DNA of 64,000 nucleotides from Azonexus hydrophilus DSM 23864 (GTDB lineage: Bacteria > Pseudomonadota > Gammaproteobacteria > Burkholderiales > Rhodocyclaceae): NCBI RefSeq assembly GCF_000429605.1, contig NZ_AUCE01000011.1, forward strand, positions 558,001-622,000. Direction: 5' to 3'. The position numbers and the translations under genes were made by a program. This document shows, piece after piece, positions 61,889-64,000 of the stretch (position 1 is the first letter of the stretch; every line of letters begins with the position of its first letter). The notes under the pieces were generated by a model, which was given only the letters and a program-made list of their open reading frames with translations, searched no databases and was not told the DNA's origin.

Positions 61889-63667
61889 ATGAGTAATTAC
61901 ATTGCCCCGCTGCGTGACATGCAGTTCGTGCTCAAGGATATCGCCGGTCTGGAGGAGATCTGCGCGCTTCCCGGCAACGAGGAATGCTCGGTCGACCTGG
62001 TCGAATCGATTCTCGAGGAAGCCGCCAAGTTCGCTTCCGGTGTGCTCGACCCGATCAATCGCAATGGCGACAATCAAGGCGCCGTGGTCAAGGACGGTGT
62101 CGTCACCACCTCGCCGGGCTTCAAGGACGCCTATCAACTGTTCTGCGAAACCGGCTGGAACGCCATGCCGTTCGCCCCTGAATTCGGCGGCCAGGGCCTG
62201 CCGGCAGCGGTGACCCTGGCGGTCAACGAAATGTGGAAGTCGGCCAACATGGCCTTCGCCCTGTGTCCGATGCTGACCGGCGGTGCCATCGAGGCGATCG
62301 CCCATCACGCGTCCGACGAACTCAAACAGAAGTATCTGCCGAAGATGGTCGAAGGTACCTGGACCGGGACCATGAACCTGACCGAGCCGAACGCCGGCTC
62401 CGACCTCGCCGCGATCAGCACCAAGGCCGCGCGCGCCGCCGACGGCACGTTCCGCATCACCGGCACCAAGATCTTCATCACCTGGGGCGAACACGATGTT
62501 GCCGAAAACATCATTCACCTGGTGCTCGCCCGTCTGCCGGACGCGCCGCCGGGACTGAAGGGCATCTCGCTGTTCCTGGTGCCGAAGTTCCTGGTCAATG
62601 ACGACGGTTCGCTCGGCGCCCGCAACGACCTGATCTGTTCGTCGCTCGAACACAAGCTTGGCATCCACGGCAGCCCGACGGCAGTGATGTCCTACGGCGA
62701 CAAGGAAGGCGCCGTCGGCTACCTGATCGGTGAGGAAAACAAGGGCGTCGGCTACATGTTCACGATGATGAACCACGCCCGCGTCAACGTCGGTCTGGAA
62801 GGCGTCGGCATTGCCGAGCGCGCCTACCAGCACGCGCTGTGGTACGCCAAGGAGCGCATCCAGGGCGCCATCATCGGCGACAAGTCGGGCGAGAAAAAGC
62901 CCATCCTGCACCATCCGGACGTTCGTCGTCTGCTCATGGAATGCAAGGCCCGTACCGAAGCCATGCGCACGCTGGCCTATTACGCCGCCGCCCAGATCGA
63001 CAAGGCGCACGCCGGCGATGCCGCCGCGCAGGCGCGCATCGACCTGCTGACGCCGGTGGTCAAGGGCTGGAGCACCGAGCAGGGCGTCGAGCTGTCGTCG
63101 ACCGCGCTGCAGGTCTTCGGCGGTGTCGGCTTCGTCGAGGAAACGGGGGCCGCGCAGTATTACCGCGATTCGCGCATCACCACCATCTACGAAGGCACGA
63201 CCGCAATTCAGGCCAACGATCTGGTCGGCCGCAAGCTGGCCCGTGAAAAGGTGCCGGGCGCCGGCATGAAGGCCATGCTCGCCGAAATCAACGCCACTGC
63301 CGACGAACTGGCAGCGAGCAGCGAACTGGCCGGCATCGGCGCCAACCTCAAGGCGGCTGCCGCCGCGCTGAACACCGCCACCGACTGGATTCTCGCCACC
63401 TATGCCGAGCAGCCGCAGGCCGTGCATGCCGGTTCGGTGCCCTTCCTCAAGCTGACCGGCATCGTCACCGGCGGCTGGCTGATGGCCAAGTCGGCCGCGG
63501 TCGCCGCGGCCCGCATCGCGGCCGGCGATGCCGATCCCTTCTATCGCGCCAAGCTGGCGACGGCCGATTACTTCGCCGCCCACCAGCTGCCGTTTGCTGC
63601 CGCCTACGCCGCCGAAGTCATGGGCGGTGCGGCGTCCGCACTCGGCCTGGCCGAAGACCTGTTCTGA
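61889..63667 (+). CDS. Acyl-CoA dehydrogenase (long, ~590-residue type)
   Basis: A 592-residue FAD enzyme of the acyl-CoA dehydrogenase family, in the longer subgroup with an N-terminal extension and an additional C-terminal domain (FadE/DmdC-like lengths). FAD/substrate motifs are [31 protein letters not shown] and [16 protein letters not shown]; the catalytic Glu is in [37 protein letters not shown] is the typical C-terminal core. Chain-length specificity is not readable. AAAGGAAG precedes the ATG. The ETF-QO gene follows after 8 bases, so electrons can be passed through ETF and ETF-QO to ubiquinone. Confidence 0.95.
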   Translation: MSNYIAPLRDMQFVLKDIAGLEEICALPGNEECSVDLVESILEEAAKFASGVLDPINRNGDNQGAVVKDGVVTTSPGFKDAYQLFCETGWNAMPFAPEFGGQGLPAAVTLAVNEMWKSANMAFALCPMLTGGAIEAIAHHASDELKQKYLPKMVEGTWTGTMNLTEPNAGSDLAAISTKAARAADGTFRITGTKIFITWGEHDVAENIIHLVLARLPDAPPGLKGISLFLVPKFLVNDDGSLGARNDLICSSLEHKLGIHGSPTAVMSYGDKEGAVGYLIGEENKGVGYMFTMMNHARVNVGLEGVGIAERAYQHALWYAKERIQGAIIGDKSGEKKPILHHPDVRRLLMECKARTEAMRTLAYYAAAQIDKAHAGDAAAQARIDLLTPVVKGWSTEQGVELSSTALQVFGGVGFVEETGAAQYYRDSRITTIYEGTTAIQANDLVGRKLAREKVPGAGMKAMLAEINATADELAASSELAGIGANLKAAAAALNTATDWILATYAEQPQAVHAGSVPFLKLTGIVTGGWLMAKSAAVAAARIAAGDADPFYRAKLATADYFAAHQLPFAAAYAAEVMGGAASALGLAEDLF

Positions 63668-63675
63668 GCGCCATC

Positions 63676-64000
63676 ATGCGTAGCGATCGCGATGCGATGG
63701 AATACGATGTCGTGATCGTCGGCGGCGGCCCTTCGGGGCTGTCGGCGGCGATCCGCCTCAAGCAGCAGGCGGCCGCCGCCGGTCGCAAGGTGTCGGTGTG
63801 CCTGCTCGAGAAGGGCTCGGAAATCGGCGCCCATATCCTGTCCGGTGCCGTCATCGAGACCCGGGCGCTGGCCGAACTGTTCCCGGACTGGCAGGAACGC
63901 GGTGCGCCGCTGAACACGCCGGCCGGCGAGGATCGTTTCCTGTTCCTCACCGAAGGCGGTTCGTTCAAGCTGCCGACGCCGCCGCAGATGGCCAACCACG
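63676..64000 (+). CDS. Electron transfer flavoprotein-ubiquinone oxidoreductase (partial, 3' end outside window)
   Basis: The first 108 codons of a frame open to the right edge. The FAD-binding [19 protein letters not shown] begins near residue 13, and [19 protein letters not shown] is highly characteristic of ETF-QO, the Fe-S flavoprotein that oxidises reduced ETF and reduces ubiquinone. Start ATG at 63676; ATG at 63697 ([11 protein letters not shown]) is an alternative. Only 8 bases separate it from the acyl-CoA dehydrogenase stop, so the two are surely one operon. Confidence 0.92.
   Translation, partial: MRSDRDAMEYDVVIVGGGPSGLSAAIRLKQQAAAAGRKVSVCLLEKGSEIGAHILSGAVIETRALAELFPDWQERGAPLNTPAGEDRFLFLTEGGSFKLPTPPQMANH

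Overview
The window looks like a chromosomal segment of a betaproteobacterium, most likely of the order Rhodocyclales (Dechloromonas/Azonexus-like). This rests on the GC-rich coding sequence, on betaproteobacterial families (DUF2782, BPSS1780-type membrane proteins, an Aer-like receptor, an SAH riboswitch before ahcY) and on neighbourhoods such as mrcA/pilMNOPQ-aroKB-gltBD. The assignment is inferred from gene content, not from a phylogenetic marker. I see no insertion sequence, prophage, CRISPR array or rRNA gene. Almost the whole window is dense housekeeping sequence, and no gap between genes exceeds about 280 bases.

Layout. 1-1.7 kb: the end of a lower-GC surface-polysaccharide-like locus (a partial multi-pass membrane protein and a small methyltransferase). 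1.7-10 kb: polA, facing a LOG-family gene that leads a tightly packed series: DUF2782, thrB, two BPSS1780-type membrane proteins, nadD-rsfS-rlmH-maf. 10-20 kb: enoyl-CoA hydratase, Aer-type receptor, acetoacetyl-CoA synthetase, an acyltransferase, trhP, rng, a Tat-exported dienelactone-hydrolase-like protein and a ProQ/FinO protein. 20-27 kb: two tRNA-Lys genes, an HDOD gene, then an S-adenosylmethionine block on the minus strand (metF-tlyA-ahcY, an HD-GYP gene, metK). 27-38.4 kb: htrB/lpxL-like, GNAT, dapF-DUF484-xerC, a free-standing 50-codon gene, rlmI, a duplicated STAS-like protein, hslVU, an AEC transporter, hslR-lysA-lptM. 38.4-54 kb: cyaY, mrcA, pilMNOPQ, aroKB, gltBD. 54-64 kb: a membrane-anchored winged-helix protein, glmU, a small membrane protein, an EF-G-like GTPase, a sensor kinase/response regulator pair, an acyl-CoA dehydrogenase and the start of an ETF-ubiquinone oxidoreductase gene that runs off the window.

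How the genes fit together. metK, ahcY and metF cover most of the activated-methyl cycle. ahcY carries an unmistakable SAH riboswitch. The metK leader holds a possible H-type pseudoknot ending one base before the ribosome binding site, which would make a second metabolite-controlled step. pilM-Q with mrcA form the type IV pilus inner-membrane/secretin module beside peptidoglycan synthesis. aroKB feeds chorismate synthesis and gltBD ammonia assimilation. Acyl-CoA dehydrogenase, ETF-QO, enoyl-CoA hydratase and acetoacetyl-CoA synthetase point to fatty-acid or ketone-body/PHB carbon use.

Most worth a second look: the metK leader, the 50-residue basic protein with its own promoter and terminator, the gltB leader, the nested palindromes upstream of the acyl-CoA dehydrogenase, the G-tracts in pilQ, and the membrane winged-helix protein.
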